Source: Clostridia bacterium
Lineage (GTDB): Bacteria; Bacillota; Clostridia; Oscillospirales; Acutalibacteraceae
DNA length: 24,350 nt
Assembly (NCBI GenBank): GCA_024404065.1
Contig: JAKSQR010000006.1
Span: forward strand, 1 to 24,350
Reading direction: 5' to 3'
Each line of letters opens with the position of its first letter. Position 1 is the first letter of the stretch. Shown piece by piece: positions 1 to 9,008 of this stretch. The notes beneath the pieces are model-generated. The model ran no database searches and was not told the origin of the DNA. It saw only the letters and a list, made by a program, of their open reading frames with translations. Both the position numbers and the translations under genes were made by a program.

Positions 1-549
1 GAAAGCATAAAAAATTATGTGCCTGACTGCAATCTTTATGCCGATTTACCTGTTTTTAATACTGTTGCTTTCAACAAATACGAAACGGCAATTTTGTATA
101 AAATGCGTACTGTAACAGCTGAAGAAATTGCCCTTGCGCCTGATGTTTCAGAGGGCATTGAGAATAGAATAAAAGCTGCTGCAGAGAGTGCTGTAACCCT
201 TGAGGAGCTTTATTCACTTGCTAAAACAAAGCGCTACACCCATGCTCGCATAAGGCGTATTGTGCTCAGCACTTTTCTTGGATTAACTGCTGAAATGGCG
301 GCAAAGCAAGCACCCTATATACGTGTGCTTGGCTTTAATCAGAGAGGGGCAGAATTGCTCAGAGAAATCAAAAAATCAGCCACTTTACCCTTAGTTACAA
401 AGGCTGCTGATGTGGCAGATTTAAGCCCTGAGGCTAAAGAAATGTTTGCCCTTGAGTGTAAGGCAACAGATATCTACAATCTGCTCAGCGAAACACCTTT
501 ACCAGCAGGAGAAGAGAAAAAATTTGTAGTTTTACGCAGTGATAATTAA
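1..549 (+). CDS. tmcAL: tRNA(Met) cytidine acetate ligase, C-terminal part (5' end outside window)
   Basis: The frame is open from the first base and ends at TAA 547-549, so this is the last 182 codons of a gene starting upstream; the GTG at 19 is an internal codon. The residues KRYTHARIRRIVLSTFLGL (codons 76-94 here) match the conserved C-terminal stretch of the TmcAL/YlbM family (formerly DUF795, about 400 residues). These enzymes use ATP and acetate to make N4-acetylcytidine at the wobble position of elongator tRNA-Met. The N-terminal nucleotidyltransferase-like domain with its catalytic motif lies outside the window, so activity cannot be judged. The visible part is predicted helical and has no membrane segments. 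It is followed by an AT-rich spacer and a hairpin at 648-700 that could end its transcript. The family call is fairly secure and the precise activity is inferred from the family. Confidence 0.82.
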   Translation, partial: ESIKNYVPDCNLYADLPVFNTVAFNKYETAILYKMRTVTAEEIALAPDVSEGIENRIKAAAESAVTLEELYSLAKTKRYTHARIRRIVLSTFLGLTAEMAAKQAPYIRVLGFNQRGAELLREIKKSATLPLVTKAADVADLSPEAKEMFALECKATDIYNLLSETPLPAGEEKKFVVLRSDN

Positions 550-630
550 CAAAGTTTTTTGATAGCAAAAATATATTTTGTGCATAACTTACAAAAAATA
601 AAATAAATCAAAAAGCTAAAAATTTTACTA

Positions 631-659
631 TTGACTTTTATATATAAGGCGACTATAAT
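631..659 (+). promoter_or_regulatory. rpoB promoter
   Basis: TTGACT (631-636) is followed after exactly 17 bp by a perfect TATAAT (654-659). The predicted start is near 666, giving a leader of about 110 nt before rpoB. The -10 box lies inside the 5' half of an inverted repeat (648-690). The rpoB ribosome binding site GGAGG is at 763-767, eight bases before ATG 776. The 550-630 stretch is AT-rich and carries no gene. Confidence 0.8.
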
Positions 660-700
660 ACCATCCTACATTATGATGGATTAGGTCGCCCTATTTTTTT
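648..700 (+). terminator. Terminator-like hairpin overlapping the rpoB -10 box
   Basis: GGCGAC (648-653) pairs with GTCGCC (685-690), TAAT (656-659) with ATTA (680-683), and CCATC (661-665) with GATGG (675-679) around a nine-base loop. Seven T residues follow at 694-700. The geometry suits an intrinsic terminator for RNA arriving from tmcAL. RNA started at the rpoB promoter (about 666) would lack the 5' arm and could not form the full stem. The pairing is seen directly; termination is inferred. Confidence 0.6.
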
Positions 701-775
701 GACTGTTTATAGTATTATAAATAGAGCAAATCAGGCGAAATCCTATGTGGAAATTATTGAACGGAGGATTATCAA

Positions 776-3700
776 ATGCTCAATGTGAAGCCCGTTACAA
801 GAGGAAGCAGTACACGCATGAGCTTTGGCAAAATCGATGAGGTTATGGATATGCCTAACCTTATTGAAATCCAGAAGGCATCATACGATTGGTTCTTAAA
901 GACCGGACTCAGAGAAGCTTTCCGTGATATGGCAGATATTACGGACTATGGCGAGAGTCTTGTGCTCAGCTTTATTGACTATCGTTTTGATGACAAGCCA
1001 AAGTACACCGTACGTGAATGCAAGGAGAGAGATGTTACTTATGCCGCACCCCTCAGAGTAACTGTACGTCTTCAGAATAAGAATACAGGTACTATCAAGG
1101 AGTCCGAGGTTTATATGGGTGACTTCCCCATTATGACCGATAGCGGTACATTCGTAATCAACGGCGCAGAAAGAGTTATTGTATCACAGTTGGTTCGTTC
1201 CCCCGGCGTTTACTATGATATGACACACGACAAGACAGGTAAGGAGCTTTATGCAAGCACCATCAACCCCAACAGAGGTGCCTGGCTTGAATACGAAACT
1301 GACGTTAACGACATTTTTTATGTAAAGATCGATAAGAACAAGAAGCTTCTTATCACCACATTTATCCGTGCACTCGGTAAGTGGGCAGGTATCAGCTCAA
1401 ATACCGATATCCGTGAGTTCTTCGGTAATGACGAAAAGCTTGAGGCTACTCTTGAAAAAGATGAGACCAAGAATACTGAAGAAGCACTTATGGAAATGTT
1501 CAAGAAGATGCGTCCCGGCGAGCCTGTAACACTTGAGGTTGCAGAGGAAAACGTAAAGAACCTCTTCTTTGATGAGTACAGATATGATATTTCAAGAGTA
1601 GGTCGTTACAAATACAACAAGAAGCTTGCACTTAAAAACCGTCTTCCCGGTTGTATGGTTGCACAGCCTGTTGTAAGCGAAGCTACAGGCGAAATTCTTG
1701 CTATGCCCGGTGAAGTTATCACTAAGGAGATGGCAGATGAGTTTGAGAAGCAGGGCGTTTGGAAGGTAGTTGTAAACTGCGAAGACGGCTCTGAGCTCAA
1801 CGTTATTTCAAACAGAATGGTTGAGCCTATGGTACTTCTTCCTGACTCAATCACTGCTGAAGAGCTTGATTTAATCGCAATCAACGAAAAGGTTAGATAC
1901 GAAGTTATCACCGAAATCATTGAGAAGTGCGGCGACGACAAGGAGGCTCTCCTTGCTGAGCTTAAAGCACGTTGCGACGAGCTTATTCCCAAAACAATTA
2001 TTGTTGACGATATCTTTGCTTCCATCAACTATGTAAACTGCCTTACAAAGCGTGTTGGTAACATTGATGATATCGACCATCTTGGTAACAGAAGAATCCG
2101 CTCAGTTGGTGAGCTTCTTCAGAACCAGTTCAAAATCGGCCTTTCCAGAATGGAGAGAGTTGTAAGAGAGAGAATGGCTATCCAGGCACAGGAAGAGGAT
2201 GAAAAGGTTACTCCACAGACCCTCATCAACATCCGCCCTGTAACCACAGCTATCCGTGAGTTCTTTGGTTCATCACCCCTTTCACAGTTCATGGATCAGA
2301 ACAACCCTCTTGCAGAGCTTACACATAAGAGACGTATTTCTGCCCTCGGTCCTGGCGGTCTTTCAAGAGACAGAGCAGGTTTCGAAGTTCGTGACGTTCA
2401 CTACACTCACTACGGCAGAATGTGTCCTATCGAAACTCCTGAAGGTCCCAACATCGGCCTTATTTCCTACCTTGCATCCTTCGCAAGAATCAATAAGTAT
2501 GGCTTTATTGAGGCTCCTTACAGAAGAATTGATAAAGAAACAGGCATTGTACTTGATGAAGTTGAGTACATGACCGCTGATACAGAAGACGAATTTGTAG
2601 TAGCACAGGCTAATGAGCCCCTTGATGCTGAAGGCAGATTTGTAAATAAGAGAATTGCTGCAAGATACAGAGATACATTCCTTGAGTGTGAGCCCTCAAA
2701 GGCTGACTACATGGACGTTTCACCTAAGATGGTTGTATCTGTTGCAACTGCTATGATTCCTTTCCTTGAGAACGACGATGCTAACCGTGCTCTCATGGGT
2801 TCAAACATGCAGAAGCAGGCAGTTCCCCTTCTTAAGACCGACGCTCCTATCGTTGGTACAGGTATGGAATATAAAGCAGCTGTTGACTCAGGTGTTTGTG
2901 TTCTTGCAAAGAAGGGCGGTGTTGTAACCAAGGTTTCAGCTGATATGGTTGAGATTATGGAAGATGGCGGCAACATCGAAAAGTATGAAATTATTAAGTT
3001 CATGCGTTCCAACCAGGCTTGTTGTAACAACCAGAGACCTATCGTTGCTGTAGGTCAGAGAGTAGAGGCTGGTCAGGTTATTGCTGATGGTCCTGCTACA
3101 GACCAGGGCGAGGTTGCTCTTGGTAAGAATGCCCTCATCGGCTTCATGACCTGGGAAGGCTACAACTACGAGGACGCTGTTCTTATTAACGAAAAGCTTG
3201 TTCGTGATGATGTTTACACATCAATTCACATTGAAGAGTACGAGACCGAAGCAAGAGATACCAAGCTTGGTCCCGAAGATATTACAAGAGATATTCCCAA
3301 CACAGGTGAAGATGCTCTTGCAAACCTTGATGAAAACGGTATTATCCGCATTGGTGCTGAGGTTCACTCAGGTGATATCCTTGTAGGTAAGGTAACACCT
3401 AAGGGCGAAACCGAAATGACTCCCGAAGAAAGACTTCTTCACGCTATTTTTGGTGAGAAGGCTAAGGAAGTTAGAGACACCTCACTCAAGGTTCCTCACG
3501 GCGAATACGGCGTTGTTGTAAACGTTGAAGTATTTACTAAAGAAAACAGCGACGAGCTTGCACCTGGTGTAAATAAGGTTGTTCGTTGCTACATCGCTCA
3601 GAAGCGTAAGCTTTCTGTAGGCGACAAGATGGCTGGCCGTCATGGTAACAAGGGCGTTGTTTCAAGAATTCTTCCTCAGGAAGATATGCCCTTCCTTCCC

Positions 3701-4648
3701 GATGGTACTCCTCTTGATATCGTACTTAACCCTCTTGGCGTTCCTTCCCGAATGAACATCGGTCAGGTACTTGAGGTTCACCTTGGTCTTGCTGCAAGAA
3801 AGCTTGGCTACAAGGTTATGACCCCTGTATTTGATGGTGCTCACGAAGATGACATCAGAGCTGCTTTTGAAGAAGCAAATCAGAAGATGATTGCTGAAGC
3901 TAAGGCAACTGCAGAGGAAAAGGGCGAAGAGCTTGATGAAGCAAAGCTTAACCGTAACCTTATTGACCCAAGCGGTAAGACCATCCTTTATGATGGACGT
4001 ACCGGCAGAAAGTTTGATAACCCTGTTACAGTAGGCGTTATGTATTACCTTAAGCTCCATCACCTTGTTGATGATAAGATCCACGCCCGTTCAACAGGTC
4101 CTTACTCACTTGTTACACAGCAGCCTCTGGGTGGTAAAGCTCAGTTCGGTGGCCAGCGTTTCGGTGAAATGGAAGTTTGGGCCCTTGAAGCATACGGCGC
4201 AGCATACACCCTTCAGGAGATTCTTACAGTTAAGTCCGATGATACCGTGGGCAGAGTTGATACCTACGAAGCAATCGTTAAGGGCAACAACATTCCCACA
4301 CCCGGCACACCTGAAGCATTCAAGGTTCTTGTTAAGGAACTTCAGTCCCTTGCTCTTGATGTTAAGGTACTTGACAAAGACGGCGAAGAAATTGACCTTC
4401 GTGCTTCCTTCGATAACGACTTAGGTGTTGTAAGCGAAGAGAACAAAGAGGTATTCAAGGCTGTTAACGATGCCGGCTCAAGCGAAGGCTTTGATATTGA
4501 TGAGGACAGCAAAGAGTTTGACATCAATATAGAATCATCTGACGAAGATGACGGCTTTGAAATGGGTGCTTTTGAAGAGAGCATCATGGATGAAGGCGAC
4601 TTCGGCATGGACTTCGGCTTCGGCGAATCAGAAGATGACTACAACTAA
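776..4648 (+). CDS. rpoB: DNA-directed RNA polymerase subunit beta
   Basis: This is the beta subunit of RNA polymerase (1290 residues, full length), forming one side of the catalytic cleft with beta'. The rifampicin-region core is clear at residues 498-524: GSSPLSQFMDQ followed by NNPLAELTHKRRISAL. Residues D507, H517, R520 and S522 align with E. coli D516, H526, R529 and S531 and are wild type. P501 stands where E. coli has Q510. Downstream, GRMCPIETPEGPNIGLI, the GDKMAGRHGNKGVV motif and the C-terminal GGKAQFGGQRFGEMEVWALE block that contacts beta' are present. The last 60 or so residues are strongly acidic. The start is ATG 776 with GGAGG at 763-767. rpoC follows after 41 nt without a terminator, so the two are co-transcribed. 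The usual upstream neighbours rplJ-rplL are absent and tmcAL sits there instead. Confidence 0.98.
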   Translation: MLNVKPVTRGSSTRMSFGKIDEVMDMPNLIEIQKASYDWFLKTGLREAFRDMADITDYGESLVLSFIDYRFDDKPKYTVRECKERDVTYAAPLRVTVRLQNKNTGTIKESEVYMGDFPIMTDSGTFVINGAERVIVSQLVRSPGVYYDMTHDKTGKELYASTINPNRGAWLEYETDVNDIFYVKIDKNKKLLITTFIRALGKWAGISSNTDIREFFGNDEKLEATLEKDETKNTEEALMEMFKKMRPGEPVTLEVAEENVKNLFFDEYRYDISRVGRYKYNKKLALKNRLPGCMVAQPVVSEATGEILAMPGEVITKEMADEFEKQGVWKVVVNCEDGSELNVISNRMVEPMVLLPDSITAEELDLIAINEKVRYEVITEIIEKCGDDKEALLAELKARCDELIPKTIIVDDIFASINYVNCLTKRVGNIDDIDHLGNRRIRSVGELLQNQFKIGLSRMERVVRERMAIQAQEEDEKVTPQTLINIRPVTTAIREFFGSSPLSQFMDQNNPLAELTHKRRISALGPGGLSRDRAGFEVRDVHYTHYGRMCPIETPEGPNIGLISYLASFARINKYGFIEAPYRRIDKETGIVLDEVEYMTADTEDEFVVAQANEPLDAEGRFVNKRIAARYRDTFLECEPSKADYMDVSPKMVVSVATAMIPFLENDDANRALMGSNMQKQAVPLLKTDAPIVGTGMEYKAAVDSGVCVLAKKGGVVTKVSADMVEIMEDGGNIEKYEIIKFMRSNQACCNNQRPIVAVGQRVEAGQVIADGPATDQGEVALGKNALIGFMTWEGYNYEDAVLINEKLVRDDVYTSIHIEEYETEARDTKLGPEDITRDIPNTGEDALANLDENGIIRIGAEVHSGDILVGKVTPKGETEMTPEERLLHAIFGEKAKEVRDTSLKVPHGEYGVVVNVEVFTKENSDELAPGVNKVVRCYIAQKRKLSVGDKMAGRHGNKGVVSRILPQEDMPFLPDGTPLDIVLNPLGVPSRMNIGQVLEVHLGLAARKLGYKVMTPVFDGAHEDDIRAAFEEANQKMIAEAKATAEEKGEELDEAKLNRNLIDPSGKTILYDGRTGRKFDNPVTVGVMYYLKLHHLVDDKIHARSTGPYSLVTQQPLGGKAQFGGQRFGEMEVWALEAYGAAYTLQEILTVKSDDTVGRVDTYEAIVKGNNIPTPGTPEAFKVLVKELQSLALDVKVLDKDGEEIDLRASFDNDLGVVSEENKEVFKAVNDAGSSEGFDIDEDSKEFDINIESSDEDDGFEMGAFEESIMDEGDFGMDFGFGESEDDYN

Positions 4649-4689
4649 TCTCCGATACGGAAATAATAATACGGAAGGGGCATCGTTTA

Positions 4690-7600
4690 ATGGAAAACGT
4701 TGAACGCAACGCAAATCTTACATTTGAATCCATAAAAATCGGTCTTGCTTCCCCTGAGACTATCAGAGAGTGGTCTTATGGCGAAGTTAAAAAGCCCGAA
4801 ACTATAAACTACAGAACCCTTAAGCCTGAAAAGGAAGGTCTTTTCTGCGAAAAGATCTTTGGACCTACCAAGGACTGGGAATGTCACTGCGGTAAGTATA
4901 AAAAGGTAAGATATAAGGGTAAAGTTTGTGAACGCTGTGGTGTTGAAATCACAAGAGCAAAGGTTCGTCGTGAAAGAATGGGCCATATTGAGCTTGCTAC
5001 ACCCGTTTCACACATCTGGTATTTCAAGGGTATCCCCTCAAGAATGAGCATTATCCTTGATATATCTCCTAAAGATCTTGAAAGAGTTCTTTATTTCGCA
5101 AAGCATATCGTAATTGATCCCGGTGATACACCTCTTGAAAAGTGCCAGACACTTGAAGAGAAGGATTACGATGAGTATCGCCTCAGATATGAAGATGACT
5201 TCAAAGCAGGCATGGGTGCAGAGGCTGTTAAAGAGCTTCTTGCAGATATTGACCTTGACGCTCTTTCACAGGAGCTCAAGGAAGAGCTTGAAACTGCTAC
5301 CTCACAGAAGAGACTTAAGCTCCTCAAGAGACTTGAAGTTGTTGAATCCTTCAGACTTTCAGGCAACAGACCTGAATGGATGATTATGGATGTTATCCCT
5401 GTTATTCCTCCCGAGCTCAGACCTATGGTTCAGCTCGAAGGCGGCAGATTTGCAACATCCGACCTTAATGACCTTTACAGACGTGTTATCAACAGAAACA
5501 ACCGTCTTGCAAAGCTTATAGAGCTTGGCTCACCTGATATCATTATCAGAAACGAAAAGAGAATGCTTCAGGAAGCAGTTGACGCACTTATCGACAACGG
5601 CAGAAGAGGCAGACCTGTTACTGGTCCCAGCAACAGAGCTCTCAAGTCACTTTCTGATATGCTTAAAGGTAAGCAGGGCCGTTTCAGACAGAACCTTCTT
5701 GGTAAGCGTGTTGACTACTCAGGCCGTTCAGTTATCGTTGTTGGTCCTGAACTCAAGCTTTACCAGTGCGGTCTTCCTAAGGAAATGGCACTTGAGCTCT
5801 TCAAGCCCTTCATTATGAAGAGACTTGTTGAAACTGATGCAGCTGCTAACGTTAAGCAGGCACGTAAGATGGTTGACCGTGCTAACCCCGCTGTTTGGGA
5901 TGCACTTGAAATCGTTATCAAAGACCATCCTGTAATGCTTAACCGTGCTCCTACACTTCACAGACTTGGTATTCAGGCATTTGAGCCCGTACTTGTTGAA
6001 GGCAGAGCAATTAAGCTTCATCCCCTTGTATGTACAGCTTTCAACGCTGACTTCGATGGTGACCAGATGGCTGTTCACGTTCCTCTTTCAGCAGAGGCAC
6101 AGGCAGAGGCAAGATTCCTTATGCTTGCAGCTAACAACCTTCTCAAGCCTTCAGATGGTAAGCCTGTTACTGTTCCTACACAGGATATGATTCTTGGTTC
6201 TTATTACCTTACTATGGTTAATGATAATAACCCCGAGAATTCAGACTATAATCCCGAAAACCCCTGCGAGCCTGGTGCTCCTCTTGAGGTTAAGGATGAA
6301 AACGGCAATGTACATCTTGTTTATAAGACCTTCGGCTCAGTTGAAGAGGCTACTATGGCTTACGAAGAGGGCGACATCGGTCTTCATGTACATATCAGAA
6401 TCCGTATGACAAAAGAGTTTAACGGCAAGCCCATTACTCAGCTTGTTTGCACAACTCTTGGTAAGCTTATCTTCAATACTCCTATTCCTCAGGATTTAGG
6501 CTTTATTGACAGAACTGATCCTGCTAACATCTTCACTCCCGAAATTGATGAGCTTGTTGGTAAGAAGATGCTCGGTAAGCTTATTGACCGTTGTATTAAG
6601 GTACACGGCACAGCTAAATCAGCTCAGGTTCTTGATGATATCAAGGCTCAGGGCTACAAATATTCAACCTTCAGCGGTCTTACCGTTGCTGTTTGCGATG
6701 CTTCAATTCCCCCAACAAAGTGGGCAATCCTTGAAGAAGCAGACGAAAAGGTTACAAGCATCAAGAAGAATTACGACAGAGGCTTCATTACTGAGGAAGT
6801 TCGTTCCAAGGAAGTTATCAGCGCATGGGAAGAAGCAACAAAGTGCGTTGAGGCTGAGCTTATTGCAAACTTCAATAAATTCAACCCCATCAACATCATG
6901 CTTGACTCTGGTGCCCGTGGTAACAACTCACAGCTTCGTCAGCTTGCAGGTATGCGTGGTCTTATTGCCAACACTGCAGGTAAAGTTATTGAAATCCCCA
7001 TCAGAGCTAACTACCGTGAAGGTCTTAACATCTTGGAATACTTCATTTCAGCTCGTGGTGCTCGTAAAGGTCTTGCAGATACAGCTCTTCGTACAGCTGA
7101 CTCTGGTTACCTTACCCGTCGTCTTGTTGACGTTTCACAGGATGTTATCATCCGTGAGGAAGATTGCTGCGCTAAGGCAGATACAGCAAATATGACCGAT
7201 GCTGAAAAGCAGTTATTCGTAACTGACCACAGCATTGAGGTTTATGATATTTATGATGACGATAAGAAGAAGGATTCCAGAAAGATCGTTACTCTTGAAG
7301 AGAGACTTTCAGGCAGATATCTTATCGAAAACTACTATGATCCCGAATCCGGCGAGCTTCTTGCAAGCAAGGATGAGATGATGACTGACGATGTAGCAAA
7401 GAAGGTTGCAAAGGCAGTTCAGAAGGAACACGACAGAAAAGTTGCTGCAGGCGAAATTGCTGAAACAGAAAAGGCAAAGATCAGAATCCGTTCTCTTCTT
7501 TCCTGTAAGTCACAGCATGGCGTATGTATCAAGTGCTATGGTAAAAACCTTGCAACAGGTAAGCCTGTTACAGTAGGTGAGGCAGTTGGTATTATCGCAG

Positions 7601-8448
7601 CTCAGTCCATCGGTGAACCTGGTACACAGCTTACCATGAGAACATTCCATACCGGTGGTGCAGCCGACCAGTCAGATATTACATCCGGTCTTCCCAGAGT
7701 TGAAGAACTCTTCGAAGCACGTAAACCTAAGGTTAACGCTATCATGTCTGAAATCGATGGTGTTGCCGAATTCAGAAAGATTAAGAATGCCGACCACGTA
7801 GTAGTAGTTGCTGATGACGGCAGCGAAAAGGCTTACCTCATTCCCTACGGCTTTAAGAAGAAGGTTGCAGAGGGTGACGTAATCAAGAAGGGTGATCAGC
7901 TTACTGAAGGTGCACAGAATCCTCACGATATTCTTGCTATCCTCGGTGTTGAAGCCGTTCACGACTACCTTATCGGCGAGGTTCAGAGAGCTTACCGTCT
8001 TCAGGGCGTTGATATCAACGATAAGCATATCGAGGTTATCGTTCGTCAGATGATGAGAGAGGTTAAGATCACTGAATCAGGCGATTCAAGATTCCTTCCT
8101 GACTCAATTGTTGAGAAGCAGGATCTTGTTGCTGAAAACGAGCGTATTAAAGCAGAAGCAGAAGCAGCTGGCAAAGAGCCCAGATATGCTGAAGCAGGTC
8201 CTACTCTTATGGGTATCACCAAGGCTTCACTTGCTACTGATTCATTCCTTTCAGCTGCATCATTCCAGGAAACAACCAAGGTTCTTACAGAGGCAGCTAT
8301 CAAGGGTAAGGTTGACCACCTTATCGGTCTTAAGGAAAACGTTATCATCGGTAAACTTCTTCCCTCAGGTACAGGTATGAAGTGTTACAGCGATGTTGAA
8401 GTTTATCCCACAGGAAAAACTGTTGATTTTAACGAAAATATCGACTAA
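4690..8448 (+). CDS. rpoC: DNA-directed RNA polymerase subunit beta'
   Basis: This is the catalytic beta' subunit (1252 residues, close to the Firmicutes norm). The N-terminal zinc ribbon has C65, C67, C80 and C83. The active-site loop NADFDGD is at 452-458, with D454, D456 and D458 binding the catalytic magnesium. The second zinc site uses C826, C939, C946 and C949 (the last three in SCKSQHGVCIKC). The trigger-loop region follows as GEAVGIIAAQSIGEPGTQLTMRTFHTGG. The ribosome binding site is GGAAGGGG at 4673-4680, ten bases before ATG 4690. The gene lies 41 nt after rpoB in the same unit. No terminator is seen between rpoC and the rpsL promoter 15 nt beyond its stop, so some readthrough into the str genes is likely. 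Many Firmicutes carry an L7Ae-like gene between rpoC and rpsL; there is no room for one here. Confidence 0.98.
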   Translation: MENVERNANLTFESIKIGLASPETIREWSYGEVKKPETINYRTLKPEKEGLFCEKIFGPTKDWECHCGKYKKVRYKGKVCERCGVEITRAKVRRERMGHIELATPVSHIWYFKGIPSRMSIILDISPKDLERVLYFAKHIVIDPGDTPLEKCQTLEEKDYDEYRLRYEDDFKAGMGAEAVKELLADIDLDALSQELKEELETATSQKRLKLLKRLEVVESFRLSGNRPEWMIMDVIPVIPPELRPMVQLEGGRFATSDLNDLYRRVINRNNRLAKLIELGSPDIIIRNEKRMLQEAVDALIDNGRRGRPVTGPSNRALKSLSDMLKGKQGRFRQNLLGKRVDYSGRSVIVVGPELKLYQCGLPKEMALELFKPFIMKRLVETDAAANVKQARKMVDRANPAVWDALEIVIKDHPVMLNRAPTLHRLGIQAFEPVLVEGRAIKLHPLVCTAFNADFDGDQMAVHVPLSAEAQAEARFLMLAANNLLKPSDGKPVTVPTQDMILGSYYLTMVNDNNPENSDYNPENPCEPGAPLEVKDENGNVHLVYKTFGSVEEATMAYEEGDIGLHVHIRIRMTKEFNGKPITQLVCTTLGKLIFNTPIPQDLGFIDRTDPANIFTPEIDELVGKKMLGKLIDRCIKVHGTAKSAQVLDDIKAQGYKYSTFSGLTVAVCDASIPPTKWAILEEADEKVTSIKKNYDRGFITEEVRSKEVISAWEEATKCVEAELIANFNKFNPINIMLDSGARGNNSQLRQLAGMRGLIANTAGKVIEIPIRANYREGLNILEYFISARGARKGLADTALRTADSGYLTRRLVDVSQDVIIREEDCCAKADTANMTDAEKQLFVTDHSIEVYDIYDDDKKKDSRKIVTLEERLSGRYLIENYYDPESGELLASKDEMMTDDVAKKVAKAVQKEHDRKVAAGEIAETEKAKIRIRSLLSCKSQHGVCIKCYGKNLATGKPVTVGEAVGIIAAQSIGEPGTQLTMRTFHTGGAADQSDITSGLPRVEELFEARKPKVNAIMSEIDGVAEFRKIKNADHVVVVADDGSEKAYLIPYGFKKKVAEGDVIKKGDQLTEGAQNPHDILAILGVEAVHDYLIGEVQRAYRLQGVDINDKHIEVIVRQMMREVKITESGDSRFLPDSIVEKQDLVAENERIKAEAEAAGKEPRYAEAGPTLMGITKASLATDSFLSAASFQETTKVLTEAAIKGKVDHLIGLKENVIIGKLLPSGTGMKCYSDVEVYPTGKTVDFNENID

Positions 8449-8463
8449 TCCTTGTGAAAAGTG

Positions 8464-8493
8464 TTGACAAACATATTTTGATTATGGTAAAAT
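8464..8493 (+). promoter_or_regulatory. rpsL (str operon) promoter
   Basis: A perfect TTGACA (8464-8469), an 18 bp spacer and TAAAAT (8488-8493) begin 15 bases after the rpoC stop. The predicted start is near 8500, giving a leader of about 67 nt that contains a strong hairpin. It would drive rpsL-rpsG-fusA. Confidence 0.75.
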
Positions 8494-8506
8494 ATCAATC
8501 CGTGAG

Positions 8507-8540
8507 TATGGGTTTCACCGAAAGGTGAGACCCTGCCATA
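8507..8540 (+). promoter_or_regulatory. rpsL 5' leader hairpin with GAAA tetraloop
   Basis: GTTTCACC (8512-8519) pairs with GGTGAGAC (8524-8531), with one G-U pair, around loop GAAA (8520-8523). The helix can extend through GG/CC, or alternatively through TATGG (8507-8511) with CCATA (8536-8540) past a CCTG bulge. No T-run follows, so it is not an intrinsic terminator. It begins about seven bases after the predicted transcript start and ends 14 bases before the AAGGAG at 8555-8560. It may stabilise the mRNA or be a ribosomal-protein binding site; neither role is shown by the sequence. Confidence 0.6.
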
Positions 8541-8566
8541 GATATATTTTAAGAAAGGAGAGAATT

Positions 8567-8986
8567 ATGCCTACCTTTAATCAGCTTGTACGTAACGGCA
8601 GACAGACACTCGAAAAGAAGCCTAAGGCTCCCGCACTTTTAAAGGGTCTCAACTCTAAGAAGAACGTTCTTACAGATCAGAGCTCACCCCAGAAGCGTGG
8701 CGTTTGCACCGCTGTTAAGACTGCAACTCCCAAAAAGCCTAACTCAGCACTTCGTAAAATTGCCAGAGTTCGTCTTACAAATGGTATTGAAGTTTCAGCT
8801 TACATCCCCGGTGTTGGTCACAACCTTCAGGAACACTCAGTTGTTCTTATTCGTGGCGGCCGTGTAAAGGATCTTCCCGGTGTACGTTACCACATTATCC
8901 GCGGTACACTTGATACTCAGGGCGTTAACGGCAGAATGCAGGCCCGTTCAAAGTACGGTGCAAAGCGTCCTAAGGTTAAGAAATAA
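8567..8986 (+). CDS. rpsL: 30S ribosomal protein S12
   Basis: S12 lies at the decoding centre of the small subunit and affects translational accuracy. The 139-residue product has the longer N-terminal region typical of Firmicutes. TPKKPNSALRK contains K56, and GGRVKDLPG contains K101; these align with E. coli K43 and K88 (numbered with Met), the sites of streptomycin-resistance changes, and both are wild type. D102 is the residue methylthiolated by RimO in species that have it. The start chosen is ATG 8567, because AAGGAG (8555-8560) lies six bases upstream and the protein then begins MPTFNQLVRNGR as in the family; an in-frame ATG at 8525 has no such site and falls in the leader hairpin. It is the first gene of the str cluster, followed by a structured 161 nt spacer before rpsG. 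Confidence 0.98.
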   Translation: MPTFNQLVRNGRQTLEKKPKAPALLKGLNSKKNVLTDQSSPQKRGVCTAVKTATPKKPNSALRKIARVRLTNGIEVSAYIPGVGHNLQEHSVVLIRGGRVKDLPGVRYHIIRGTLDTQGVNGRMQARSKYGAKRPKVKK

Positions 8987-9008
8987 TTAACCGCAACCAT
9001 TTAGATGA

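Noticed and set aside
553..617. Inverted repeat AGTTTTTTGAT (553-563) and ATCAAAAAGCT (607-617) after tmcAL
   Set aside because: The arms are almost only A and T, the loop is 43 bases, and no T-run follows the second arm. It is likely chance in AT-rich DNA; the hairpin at 648-700 is the better terminator.
1318..2080. Long open frames on the minus strand inside rpoB, with similar ones inside rpoC, fusA and tuf
   Set aside because: They lie antisense to strongly conserved genes and have Ser/Leu-rich compositions caused by codon bias. They lack ribosome binding sites or recognisable motifs.
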